39,090 nt of DNA from CAKUIA01 sp044433115 (GCA_044433115.1 JAWXTY010000022.1:1-39090), one strand, 5' to 3'; shown: positions 16,500-24,929, numbered from the stretch's first letter. Notes: generated by a model not told the origin, from the sequence alone. Numbers and translations: made by a program.

Positions 16500-16826
16500 C
16501 TCATCATCATACAAAAAACTAAACGAAGCGTCAAATTACCGTTTGAACTGTTGGTATAATTGGCACTGTTTGTTATATGGGAGACTTTTTTAGAGCTTTT
16601 TGTACAAAATCAGCGTAAAATTACACGAAAACTCTTCTTTTTACCTTAAAATATTCTAAAAATCCTTAGCAAAGCCTATCAAAAGTCGCAAAAACTCAAA
16701 ATATTTTTATTATTTTTTTAATTACAGCGAAAAAAATCGCTAAAAAATTACTATAAGTACATTAAGTTTTGCAACTTAAGTTTTATTTTCCTAAAAACAT
16801 GATGACAAAAAAGCTCAAAATCTTCA

Positions 16827-17023
16827 GGGGTGTGATATTAGGTCTTATACTCCGTTTCGAAAATTTTTGAGACTCTTACGTATATAATACGCTTCGACCC
16901 TTTTGGGGCGTGATATTAGGTCTTATACTCCGTTTCGAAAATTTTTGAGACTCTCACGTACATAAGTACGCTTCGACCCTCAAAAATTTCCGAATACTCG
17001 TCTAAAACCTAATCTCACGCCCC
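16827..17023. repeat. 78-bp tandem unit and long inverted repeat
   Basis: Two direct copies (16827-16904 and 16905-16982) begin GGGG(T/C)GTGATATTAGGTC. The second copy is closed by an inverted arm (16980-17023, ending CCTAATCTCACGCCCC), so 16905-17023 forms a large stem of about 44 bp with scattered mismatches. The loop has its own small palindrome (CGTACATAAGTACG). It is non-coding. The stretch 16500-16826 upstream shows only AT-rich sequence without a gene or clear signal. Confidence 0.85.
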
Positions 17024-17107
17024 AAAAAAATACACTAAGCCTTGCCTAAGACGCAATCTCACACCCAAAAAAATACACTAAGCCTTGCCTAAGACGCAAT
17101 CTCACAC
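17022..17107. repeat. Two 43-bp direct repeats
   Basis: The unit starts CCAAAAAAATACACTAAGCC at 17022 and again at 17065, with GACGCAATCTCACAC at its end. The end resembles the right arm of the preceding inverted repeat, so these are likely decayed extra arms. Confidence 0.85.
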
Positions 17108-17117
17108 CCAAAAACAC

Positions 17118-17163
17118 AAAAAATCTCACTCTGCAATGTGAGATTTTTTTGTGGGCAAATCCC
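17118..17163. repeat. Second copy of the proS terminator hairpin
   Basis: AAAAAATCTCAC and GTGAGATTTTTTT pair around TCTGCAAT, followed by GTGGGCAAATCCC. Stem and downstream bases match 7805-7850 after proS, while the loop differs. No gene ends close by on either strand. Confidence 0.75.
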
Positions 17164-17184
17164 AAGCGTTGAGATACTCCGTTT

Positions 17185-17304
17185 CTGGCTTTTGCTTTGC
17201 AAAACTTTCGTGTTACCCTCATCCATTGAAAGAGAAGTATCTCTTTCAAGTTAATTACAATTTTTATTTAAAATTTTAGGCTTTGCATTTGAGGGTGCAA
17301 AGCC
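17185..17304. repeat. Modular dispersed repeat, copy 1, part a
   Basis: Contains GCTTTTGCTTTGCAAAACTT and CTTTCGTGTT, then the hairpin GAAAGAGAAGTATCTCTTTC (17228-17247), and a hairpin with arms GGCTTTGCA and TGCAAAGCC around 17279-17304. The same pieces occur in reverse complement at 34275-34400. Relative to the CTATGG-containing part b (17380-17640), part a is inverted compared with the other copy, so the modules have been shuffled. Confidence 0.8.
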
Positions 17305-17638
17305 CACACTGAAACCACGACGCAAAAACGCCAACGAAAAATAACCAAAGAAGCAAAGACCTACGCTTAGAACAGAGAGTAACAAAAACTATGGTATCAA
17401 GTGCCTCACTTGTTTGGNNNNNNNNNNNNNNNNNNNNNNNNNNNNNNNNNNNNNNNNNNNNNNNNNNNNNNNNNNNNNNNNNNNNNNNNNNNNNNNNNNN
17501 NNNNNNNNNNNNNNNNNGCAAAGCCCACACTGAAACCACGACGCAAAAACGCCAACGAAAAATAACCAAAGAAGCAAAGACCTACGCTTAGAACAGAGAG
17601 TAACAAAAACTATGGTATCAAGTGCCTCACTTGTTTGG
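17297..17638. repeat. Identical 121-bp sequence on both sides of the N gap
   Basis: 17297-17417 and 17518-17638 are identical over 121 bp, each starting GCAAAGCCCACACTGAAACC and ending CACTTGTTTGG. The left copy stops exactly where the N run begins and the right copy begins exactly where it ends. This is what two contigs sharing a terminal k-mer look like when joined by a scaffolder, so probably only one copy exists in the genome. The segment includes the hairpin CAAGTGCCTCACTTG (part b of the modular repeat). Confidence 0.9.
17418..17517. other. Assembly gap (100 N)
   Basis: Exactly 100 undetermined bases, the conventional size for a gap of unknown length. It lies in non-coding repeat sequence downstream of gspF. 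Confidence 0.98.
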
Positions 17639-17650
17639 GTTTCTTAAGGG

Positions 17651-17694
17651 CGAAACCAGCCCTTAAGTGGGGTTTGGGGCAAAGCCCCAAGTAT
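17651..17694. repeat. Paired GC-rich hairpins after gspF
   Basis: CTTAAGGGC and GCCCTTAAG pair around GAAACCA, then TTGGGGC and GCCCCAA pair around AAA. They directly follow the gspF stop in the minus direction and close the modular repeat. No T-tract follows, so intrinsic termination is uncertain; they could stabilise the 3' end of the operon transcript. Confidence 0.7.
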
Positions 17695-17701
17695 CTATCT
17701 T

Positions 17702-18916
17702 TTATTTAGACATAATTGTTTGAGTTAGGTTTAGTACGCTGGATACGATACCTAAGGCAATTAAAAATACAAGAAAGAATGCTCCGCCGAGTGCTATACT
17801 TGCTAATATTGTAGTTGCTACTTTAATTCTTTGATTTAAGATGATATAGTGGACTCTTCTTAGGTCTGCGAAGCTTGCTACCAATGAACCAGTACGCTCG
17901 CCAACAGATATAATGTCGATGTCATCGTCTGGCAAAATATCGTATTTCTTTAAGCATATAGAAATTGGAGCACCATCATTAATTGCACTCTTACACTTTT
18001 GGAAATTAGCTTTTAGGTAGGTATTTGATATAGATTTCTCTGCAAGTCTCAATGTTTCTGTAGTGTTTACGCCAGAGCCGAAGAGGATAGAGCAGAGACC
18101 TGTTATTCTGCACAAGTCAGCATTTAGGATTATTGAGCCTATTAGAGGAATTTTCAAGGCAAGCTTATCTGTAGCAAGCAAGCCTGCTTCCTTTTTTCTA
18201 TATTGATTAAGCACGAATACCCCTATGAACAATGCACCTAAAACGAAAGGTCCTTGGGTTAGGGCAAAGTTGCCAAGAGCTGTTAAAATTTTAACAGGCA
18301 AAGTAAGTTCGCCACCCATAGATTGCATCATCGACTCGATTTTAGGCAACATATAAAATAGGAAGAATATAACAACGCCAAATGCCAATAAGCTCAAAAA
18401 GGCAGGGTAGGCTGTTGCAGAAATCATCTTAGCTCTCAACTGCTTTTTCTCTTCAAGATACTCTATTATATTTCTAAAAATAGGCACTAAATTTGCAGAG
18501 CTTTCGCCAGCTTCGAGCAAGTGTACTATCGTTTTGTCGAAAATATCAGGGTATTGTGCTATAGCCATCGAAAGAGCCTTACCTTCACTTAAGTCTTTAT
18601 ATAAAGCCCTTGCGAGGTTTTTAAGATTTTCATTTAGAGACCTTTGGCTAAGGCTTCTAATAGCGTCGCCTACAGGCATAGCTCCTTGGCAGAGTTGCTC
18701 TAGCTTTGTAAAGAATATTAGAGATAGCTTCTTGCCACCTGCTATTTTCTTAGTAGTGCTAGCTCCATCAGCTCCTCCAGCAAATTCGCCTATTTGCAAG
18801 ACATTTAGCCCCTTTGCCCTAAGTGAATTTAGTGCAGACCTTCTATCTGGTGCTTCTATAGAAGAATTTACAGTTGCACCACTGGAATTTATTGCCTTGT
18901 ATTTATAATTTGCCAT
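17702..18916 (-). CDS. gspF: Type II secretion/pilus inner-membrane platform protein GspF
   Basis: A 404-residue GspF/PilC-family protein, the polytopic inner-membrane base that couples the ATPase to pseudopilus assembly. The start YKYKAINSSGATV and the two tandem GspF domains (about 66-190 and 270-395) are typical: the first has LIFFTKLEQLCQGAMPVGDAI, the second CRITGLCSILFGSGVNTTETL with ISVGERTGSL later. Three hydrophobic segments (about 168-191, 222-242, 372-396) fit the family topology. It is the last gene of a minus-strand operon, 5 bp after gspE. It could serve a type IV pilus as well as type II secretion; without the pseudopilins the two cannot be separated. Confidence 0.95.
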   Translation of the reverse strand: MANYKYKAINSSGATVNSSIEAPDRRSALNSLRAKGLNVLQIGEFAGGADGASTTKKIAGGKKLSLIFFTKLEQLCQGAMPVGDAIRSLSQRSLNENLKNLARALYKDLSEGKALSMAIAQYPDIFDKTIVHLLEAGESSANLVPIFRNIIEYLEEKKQLRAKMISATAYPAFLSLLAFGVVIFFLFYMLPKIESMMQSMGGELTLPVKILTALGNFALTQGPFVLGALFIGVFVLNQYRKKEAGLLATDKLALKIPLIGSIILNADLCRITGLCSILFGSGVNTTETLRLAEKSISNTYLKANFQKCKSAINDGAPISICLKKYDILPDDDIDIISVGERTGSLVASFADLRRVHYIILNQRIKVATTILASIALGGAFFLVFLIALGIVSSVLNLTQTIMSK

Positions 18917-18921
18917 AAGTT

Positions 18922-20598
18922 TTACTCGTCGCAGTGGGCGTAAGCCATAATTTCGTCCATACCAGTAAGTTCGTGCTTAACTAGCTCAAAACCACTTTCT
19001 TGTAGAGTACGCATACCATTTGCTCTTGCAAGGTTACGAATTTCTCTAGCAGATTTTCTATTAGTGATAAGCGAGTGCAACTCTTCGTTTACTAGCAATA
19101 TTTCAAATATACCCAAACGTGAGTGATAACCTAAGTTCTTACATAGATTACAGCCCACAGGCTTTGACATATTTTCACAATTTTCTAAATAGCTTTCGTC
19201 TAAATTCAACGCCTTTGCAAAAGAATTTAAGTCTTCTCTCGAATAATTTGCCTTTTTCTTACAAGAACATAGCCTTCTTACAAGTCTTTGAGCTAAAATC
19301 ATCTCAACACTACTTGCAATCAAGAATGGCTCAATATCCATATCCACCAAACGAGTCAAAGCACCTGCAGCATCATTTGTGTGTAGGGTACTTAACACTA
19401 AGTGTCCTGTTAGCGACGCTCTAATTGCAATGTCAGCAGTTTCTCTATCTCGAATTTCACCGACCATTATTATATCAGGGTCTTGACGCAAAACTGAACG
19501 AAGTACTGCTGAAAATGTCAAGCCAATCTCAGATTGAATTTGAGTTTGATTTACGCCTTCAACTTCATATTCCACTGGGTCTTCCACTGTAATAATTCTA
19601 ACTTGAGGTGTGCGTAATTGTCTAATAAATGCTGTTAGGGTAGTAGATTTACCAGAACCAGTTGGACCTGTTACTAGCAAAATGCCGTGTGGCTTTGACA
19701 ATGGAATTTTAACCCTTGCCATATCCTCAGGGCTAAATCCTAAGTCTTTAATAGTTATAGGCTGCGACTTTTGAGTTAAAAGACGCATAGAAATACTTTC
19801 GCCATATAGAGTAGGTAGCGATGAAATTCTTATATCAATGTCGTTACCAGTCTTAGATACGAAATTTATTCTACCATCTTGAGGGCGACGCTTTTCAGAG
19901 ATATTCAAGCGTGCCATAATCTTAATTCTTGAGATAATAGCGTCTTTAAACTTCAATAAGTTCTCAGGCAATTTAATAGGAACTAAGTTGCCGTCAATTC
20001 TGTAACGAATGTTTAGAGTCTGTTTTTGAGGCTCGATATGAATATCTGTAGCTCTATCTTTTAATGCCCTTGTTACGATTTCATTTACAAATTTAATGAT
20101 AGTTGCATTTTCATCTTCTTCAATGTCGCTATCGTCTATATTTGAAAATTCGTCGCCACTATCTGCATCGAAAGAAGTTGCTCCAACGCCAAAGCTTTGA
20201 GAAATTATATCAAAAACATCTTGATACTTTGCCAACTTATACACAGGAGCTTTTCCACTTAGAGCCTTTATCCAAGAAATCTCGTCAGCACTTGGCACCC
20301 AAGGCGTTACTAGAACTACATCGCTTGTATCTGTCTTTATAGGCAAAATATTATACTCTAAAATCAACTTTGCAGGTATGATTTTTTGAGGATTATCTGC
20401 AAGCTCAACCTTTTCCACAGACTCCAAGCCAGACGCCTCTACAAGTATATCCAAAAGCTCGTCTTGCCTAATATCACTTCTTTCGAAAATGAAAGTAGGC
20501 TTTTCTGCTTTATTTAAAGATTTTAAAATGTCGATGTCGTTAGGGCTTAGTTTGTCGCTTAGCTTTTCGTAAATTTTTTTATTTATACTATGTATCAT
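18922..20598 (-). CDS. gspE: Type II secretion/pilus assembly ATPase GspE
   Basis: A 558-residue cytoplasmic hexameric ATPase of the GspE/PilB family that powers pseudopilus or pilus extension. An N-terminal MshEN-like region (about 1-135) is followed by the RecA-like core: Walker A GPTGSGKST at 311-319, Asp box IITVEDPVE (336-343), Walker B region PDIIMVGEIRD (about 374-384) and the His box HLVLSTLHTND. The zinc-binding Cys set near the C-terminus is C444, C446, C483 and C486, with C474 between. It sits 5 bp from both neighbours and its ribosome site AGAAGG overlaps the stop of the preceding gene, so translation is probably coupled. Confidence 0.96.
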   Translation of the reverse strand: MIHSINKKIYEKLSDKLSPNDIDILKSLNKAEKPTFIFERSDIRQDELLDILVEASGLESVEKVELADNPQKIIPAKLILEYNILPIKTDTSDVVLVTPWVPSADEISWIKALSGKAPVYKLAKYQDVFDIISQSFGVGATSFDADSGDEFSNIDDSDIEEDENATIIKFVNEIVTRALKDRATDIHIEPQKQTLNIRYRIDGNLVPIKLPENLLKFKDAIISRIKIMARLNISEKRRPQDGRINFVSKTGNDIDIRISSLPTLYGESISMRLLTQKSQPITIKDLGFSPEDMARVKIPLSKPHGILLVTGPTGSGKSTTLTAFIRQLRTPQVRIITVEDPVEYEVEGVNQTQIQSEIGLTFSAVLRSVLRQDPDIIMVGEIRDRETADIAIRASLTGHLVLSTLHTNDAAGALTRLVDMDIEPFLIASSVEMILAQRLVRRLCSCKKKANYSREDLNSFAKALNLDESYLENCENMSKPVGCNLCKNLGYHSRLGIFEILLVNEELHSLITNRKSAREIRNLARANGMRTLQESGFELVKHELTGMDEIMAYAHCDE

Positions 20599-20603
20599 AT
20601 AGT

Positions 20604-21329
20604 TTACCTTCTGCTTCCTGAGCTGCCACCTGAACTTCTACTTGACGAACCAGAGCTACCACTTGAACTTCTACTACTGGAACTATTCCCAGAGCTTCTG
20701 TTATTAGAGTTGCCTTGATTATTGTATTGTTGTCCGCTTTGTTGGTTATTGCTTTTGCCACTTTGTTGGTTAGTGCCGCCTTGTTGGTTAGTGCCGCCTT
20801 GTTGGTTGCCCATCATCATAGTTGCAGCTAAATGTCCCATTAAGCCGGCTTTTTGTTGGCTACTCATAGTAGAAAGCATCTTGCCCATTTGTTCTCTATT
20901 GCTATTAGAGCTACTTTTCTTGGCACTTCCAGGTATGTTAGGAACAGCTCCAGTTAGAGCATCTCTTTCTTTTAGAGCCAAAATGTGGGTATAAGAGCTT
21001 GTAGATATTTCTAGCTCTTTGTTTTCGTCGTCAAAAAATTCTGCTTTAATTAGAGATAATTCCCTGTCGCCATCTTTTAGTTGAACCCAAAATGACGAGT
21101 TTAAAGAAGAGTCGTAAATGCTGAAATACCAAAATTTGCCAACTTTAGTAATGCCTCGCAAGCTCAGCATTTGAGGGTCGCCAATACCCATTTGAGTAGC
21201 CGAACTAGCTGTAAATGGGCTAGAAGTTTTCAACTTCTCTAGCAGAGCAACATCAGCCTCAGTTATGAGGGCTTGCCCCATAAGTGAATTAGCTGTTACT
21301 AAGCTTAGTAATGTTAAAATCTTTTTCAT
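20604..21329 (-). CDS. Exported protein in T2SS operon; possible GspC/PilP-like component
   Basis: A 241-residue protein with a signal peptide (about 1-18, ending SLMG|QA). Residues ~50-115 (LSLRGITKVGKFWYFSIYDS, then SFWVQLKDGD and strand-rich sequence to THILALKER) read like the small beta-barrel homology region of GspC/PilP, which links the inner-membrane platform to the secretin. This is inferred from pattern and position, not from a clear family match. The second half is low complexity: Gln/Gly/Asn repeats encoded by 18-bp tandem repeats (20763-20798) and a Ser/Gly/Arg tail. It starts 2 bp after the gspD stop, with its ribosome site (AAGAGG) inside the last gspD codons. Unlike GspC, no N-terminal membrane anchor is evident apart from the signal. 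Confidence 0.65.
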   Translation of the reverse strand: MKKILTLLSLVTANSLMGQALITEADVALLEKLKTSSPFTASSATQMGIGDPQMLSLRGITKVGKFWYFSIYDSSLNSSFWVQLKDGDRELSLIKAEFFDDENKELEISTSSYTHILALKERDALTGAVPNIPGSAKKSSSNSNREQMGKMLSTMSSQQKAGLMGHLAATMMMGNQQGGTNQQGGTNQQSGKSNNQQSGQQYNNQGNSNNRSSGNSSSSRSSSGSSGSSSRSSGGSSGSRR

Positions 21330-21331
21330 TT

Positions 21332-23731
21332 TTACCTCTTAGCTGCTGCAGATTTTGTTTTAGTAGTGTTTTCTGAAGATGTTTGTTTAGCCTCTTCTGC
21401 AGCCTTGAGTCTAGCTTCTTCTTCTTTAAGAGCCTTTGCAGCTCTATCAGCTTTGATTTGTTTTACAGCTTCTTCTTCGATTTCGCCTGTTTCAAGATAA
21501 TCCTTGATAATTTGACCACTTCTAGTGTTAAGCTCTTCGTTAGTAACAACGTCAGCTACAGTTACAGAGTCAATGATAGTTGGGCGAATGAACATTATTA
21601 TTTCAGATACAGAGTCTGAGTAATCCTTAGGCTTAAATAGTTCGCCCAATAGAGGAATGTCGCCAAGTAGCCATACCTTAGAGTCAGTGTGAGAAGAAGA
21701 AATTTCCTTCATACCACCTAGAACTATGATATTACCACTTTGTACACTCAAGAAACTCTCAGCTTCACGCTTACCAATAACCACTTGGTCATTGCCACTA
21801 ATAGTAGTATAACCTTGAATAGTGTTTGCAGTTTGAGTGATTTCTAATTGAACCATTCCATTGTCGCCAATTAAAGGAGTAACAGTCAAAGTGATACCAA
21901 TATCTTGATAGTCTACACTATTTTGAGTAGTACCAACGTCAGTTACGCTTGATATACTACTAGTAATAGTTGGGTAAGATGTAGATATATTAACCATACC
22001 CACCTTATTGTGGGCTGTTACGATAGTTGGATTTGACAACAACTTTACATTAGATTTCTCTTGGGCGATATTAAATATAGCTTGGAAAGAGCTTTCAGTT
22101 GCAGATAATTGGAATGAAGGTGTGTCGTTTAGCGTCTCACCTTGAGTAGTTGCAGAAAAACCACCTACAGTTGTGCCTGCTGTGATTAAGTCTGTATCTA
22201 AGCCCAATCCAAAGCTACTTAAGCCTGAAACTTCATTCTCAGAAAGAGAAACTTCTGCGATGATAATGTCTATTCTAACTTGGCGTAAAACAACGTCGAT
22301 TTTGTCGATTAAGTCCTTAACGTTCTTAATATCTGACTTTGTTCCGTGTACTAAAATTGAGTTACTTCTTTCGTCTGATACCAAGGTTGCATAAGAACTG
22401 AACATCAACTCTCTTTGCTTTTGCTCTACTGTTGTGGTTGTTGTTGTGTTGGGCGTAGAAAGGTCTACTGAGTTAGAAATGCCTGTAGCTGTTGAATTTA
22501 TGCCAGCTCTTGAGGCTTCAATAGTTGTATCTCTAGTTACGGCTTGAGTTTTTGTAAGAGTTGAAGATGCACTTTGTTGACCATCTATAATAGAATTAAT
22601 AGCGTCTGCAACGTCTTCGGCTTCGCCGTGCTTAATATAGAACACTTCGCTCTTTGTTAGAGGTTCAGCTTCAATATCAAAACCTTCAACGAATTGCTTG
22701 ATATACTTCATATTACCCTTGCGAGCAAATACGATAAGTTGATTTGTTCTATCGTCTGCTTCGATGATAGTGTTTTCAAAATATCTCTTAAGTAGATTGC
22801 CACTTATGCTCTTTAAGCTAGTTTGCATATCACTTGCACTAGTGTTCTTAAGCTCGATAAACGCCATTTCTTCTGCTATTTCAGCTTCTACGTCTACTTC
22901 GTTTAAGAGTCTTTGCAATCTTTGGTGATTAACTAATGTGTCAGTTAGCATAAAAGAATTAGTTCTAGTAAATGCAACATAACTAGCGATACCACCAGAA
23001 GTAAACAAGCTAGACAAAAGTGTTTGAGCTGTAGATATATCTTGGTATTGCAATTTATAAATCTTAGAGTAGAACTTTTGGCTTGGAGGCATTTTCAACA
23101 CATCGCCTTCGATAAATTCAGGAGACTGCATAGTTACCCCAGATATAGAAACAGCCTTTAGCACGTCGCCCATAGGGATAATAGCTATACCATTCATACT
23201 CAATAGAGACTCTAGCAAAAGTATAGCTTCATCTGTCTTAATCTTGTCCTTAGAAGTGAAGTTTATCTTTACATTAGGCAAATTTGGTGGCTGAAGGATA
23301 GATTTTCCAGTTAAGATTTCTAAAATCTTTAAAATTTGTATAGGAGACTCATCTACAAAATAGAAAGGTCCTTGAAATTCGCTTTTCGCATCAACTTCTG
23401 TTTCAGGATAAGGGAAAGGAGCTGAAGTTGGGAGCGTATTGTTTGTGGTAGTACGTGTGCCTTGATAGTTAACTTGTACATTGCCCTGCATATTACCTTG
23501 TTGCATATTTTGGTAGTTGCCTTGCATATTATTGCCTTGCATGCCATCTTGCTGCATATTGCCTTGCATCATGCCTTGACCGCCTTGACCTCTGCCGCCT
23601 TGCATCATGCCTTGACCGCCTTGACCTCTGCCGCCTTGCATACCACCTTGACCACCTTGAGCTTGTGCAGTTGCACCTTGAAAACAGAATATTAGAGCGA
23701 GTAACGCAATTTTTGCCAATTTGAAATTCAT
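21332..23731 (-). CDS. gspD: Secretin GspD (outer-membrane channel)
   Basis: A 799-residue secretin that forms the outer-membrane gate of the type II secretion or pilus machine. After a signal peptide (about 1-24) comes a Gly/Gln/Met/Asn-rich region (about 25-95) built in part from 36-bp DNA repeats (23567-23638), then the N0 domain (about 118-195, GPFYFVDESPIQILKILEIL), ring-building N1-N3 domains (about 215-480, with AFIELKNTSASD and VFYIKHGEAEDVADAINSI), and the secretin domain with VGKREAESFLSVQSGNIIVL-type end and WLLGDIPLLGELF. The C-terminal tail (about 755-799) is charged and Ala/Lys-rich. AAGGA lies 10 bp before the ATG. It opens the four-gene operon. The Gly/Met-rich N-terminus is unusual for the family. 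Confidence 0.96.
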   Translation of the reverse strand: MNFKLAKIALLALIFCFQGATAQAQGGQGGMQGGRGQGGQGMMQGGRGQGGQGMMQGNMQQDGMQGNNMQGNYQNMQQGNMQGNVQVNYQGTRTTTNNTLPTSAPFPYPETEVDAKSEFQGPFYFVDESPIQILKILEILTGKSILQPPNLPNVKINFTSKDKIKTDEAILLLESLLSMNGIAIIPMGDVLKAVSISGVTMQSPEFIEGDVLKMPPSQKFYSKIYKLQYQDISTAQTLLSSLFTSGGIASYVAFTRTNSFMLTDTLVNHQRLQRLLNEVDVEAEIAEEMAFIELKNTSASDMQTSLKSISGNLLKRYFENTIIEADDRTNQLIVFARKGNMKYIKQFVEGFDIEAEPLTKSEVFYIKHGEAEDVADAINSIIDGQQSASSTLTKTQAVTRDTTIEASRAGINSTATGISNSVDLSTPNTTTTTTVEQKQRELMFSSYATLVSDERSNSILVHGTKSDIKNVKDLIDKIDVVLRQVRIDIIIAEVSLSENEVSGLSSFGLGLDTDLITAGTTVGGFSATTQGETLNDTPSFQLSATESSFQAIFNIAQEKSNVKLLSNPTIVTAHNKVGMVNISTSYPTITSSISSVTDVGTTQNSVDYQDIGITLTVTPLIGDNGMVQLEITQTANTIQGYTTISGNDQVVIGKREAESFLSVQSGNIIVLGGMKEISSSHTDSKVWLLGDIPLLGELFKPKDYSDSVSEIIMFIRPTIIDSVTVADVVTNEELNTRSGQIIKDYLETGEIEEEAVKQIKADRAAKALKEEEARLKAAEEAKQTSSENTTKTKSAAAKR
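23567..23638. repeat. 36-bp tandem repeat inside gspD
   Basis: Two identical 36-bp units begin CATCATGCCTTGACCGCC at 23567 and 23603, and a diverged third starts at 23639. They encode Gly/Gln/Met-rich 12-residue repeats (QGGRGQGGQGMM) just after the secretin signal peptide, so copy number can change without breaking the frame. Confidence 0.85.
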
Positions 23732-23893
23732 TTATTATTTTCCTTATAAAATATGTATATTAAAACTACTCTAAGTTCTATAGAATAGTACTAATAAATG
23801 CAAACGTAAAATAAAGTTTTTTGTTTCAACTTTATTCTACTTTTTGCTATATTTTTAAAGAAAACTCAATAATTGGCTGAATATAAGCAAGTT

Positions 23894-24907
23894 CTATGAA
23901 ATCATAGCCTTTGCATAGTGTTCTGCAAAGTATGTTAAAATCATATCGCAACCAGCTCTTTTTATAGATATTAATGACTCATAAATTGCTTTGTCTAAGT
24001 CTAAAAAGCCCATATTTGCACAATTTTTAATCATAGAATACTCGCCTGACACTTGATATGCAGCTATAGGCAAGTTGCTTTGAGCTCTAAGTTTTGCAAC
24101 TATATCTAAATAATACATTGCAGGTTTAACCATTAAAATATCTGCACCTTCTGCTTCGTCTAAAGAAGCTTCGAGGAGGGCTGTTCTTGAGTTTGCAGGA
24201 TTTAGTTGATAAGACAATTTGTTTAAGCTCTTTGTCTTTGCAGCCTTATCTGAGCCAAGTGCTTCTCTAAAAGGAGAGTAGAATGTAGAGGCGTATTTTG
24301 CAGAATAAGCCATTATTGCACAATCTTCAAAGCCACAAAGGTCTAAATTTTCTCTTATAGAGCCAACTCTTCCGTCCATCATATCTGAAGGAGCTACCAT
24401 ATCTGCCCCTGCTTCGGCTGTTAAAAGAGCCATTGCAGTTAGTATCTCGACTGTTTCGTCGTTTAGAATTTGTCCAGAATTTTTGTCTATTAAGCCATCG
24501 TGTCCGTGCGAAGTATAAGGGTCTAAGGCTAAGTCTGCAATTACAACAAGTTCAGGAAATCTCTTTTTTATAGCACTAATAGCTCTAAGAGGAAGATTTT
24601 TTTCGTTTACAGCTTCCTTAGCATTTAAGCTTTTTAGCCTTTGTTGTATAGAAGGAAACAATGCTATAGAATTTACACCAAGAGCCAAGAGTTCTTCGCA
24701 CTTTTTTAGCAATTTATCTATAGTATACCTTTGTATGTCTGGCATAGAGTCGATTTTTTCAACTTTATTTTTGCCATCTATAACAAAGACAGGTTGTATT
24801 AAATCGCCTAAATTGAGGGAATTTTCCTCACAAAGCGATAGTATAGGAGAACTTTTACGCATTCTTCTTGGTCTTAACTTTAAATCGAGCTTGAAATTTT
24901 CGTCCAT
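23894..24907 (-). CDS. hemB: Delta-aminolevulinic acid dehydratase (porphobilinogen synthase)
   Basis: A 337-residue enzyme that joins two 5-aminolevulinate molecules to porphobilinogen in haem and corrin synthesis. Schiff-base lysines are Lys204 (YSAKYASTFYSPFREA) and Lys261 (ILMVKPAMYYLD). The metal-site segment reads ADLALDPYTSHGHDG (125-138) with aspartates in place of the cysteine cluster of zinc enzymes, so it should be of the magnesium-type, zinc-independent class. The N-terminal RPRRMR arm is present. It is a single gene; the divergent cysS is separated by MITE-like copy B. No other haem genes are nearby. Confidence 0.97.
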   Translation of the reverse strand: MDENFKLDLKLRPRRMRKSSPILSLCEENSLNLGDLIQPVFVIDGKNKVEKIDSMPDIQRYTIDKLLKKCEELLALGVNSIALFPSIQQRLKSLNAKEAVNEKNLPLRAISAIKKRFPELVVIADLALDPYTSHGHDGLIDKNSGQILNDETVEILTAMALLTAEAGADMVAPSDMMDGRVGSIRENLDLCGFEDCAIMAYSAKYASTFYSPFREALGSDKAAKTKSLNKLSYQLNPANSRTALLEASLDEAEGADILMVKPAMYYLDIVAKLRAQSNLPIAAYQVSGEYSMIKNCANMGFLDLDKAIYESLISIKRAGCDMILTYFAEHYAKAMIS

Positions 24908-24929
24908 AATGTTTTATATATAAGAGTTA

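Noticed and set aside
17046..17249. 67-residue minus-strand open frame
   Set aside because: It lies wholly within direct repeats and the terminator-like hairpin, with no ribosome site or protein-like composition.
17276..17606. Several open frames spanning the N run
   Set aside because: They exist only because undetermined bases contain no stops; the flanks are non-coding repeat.
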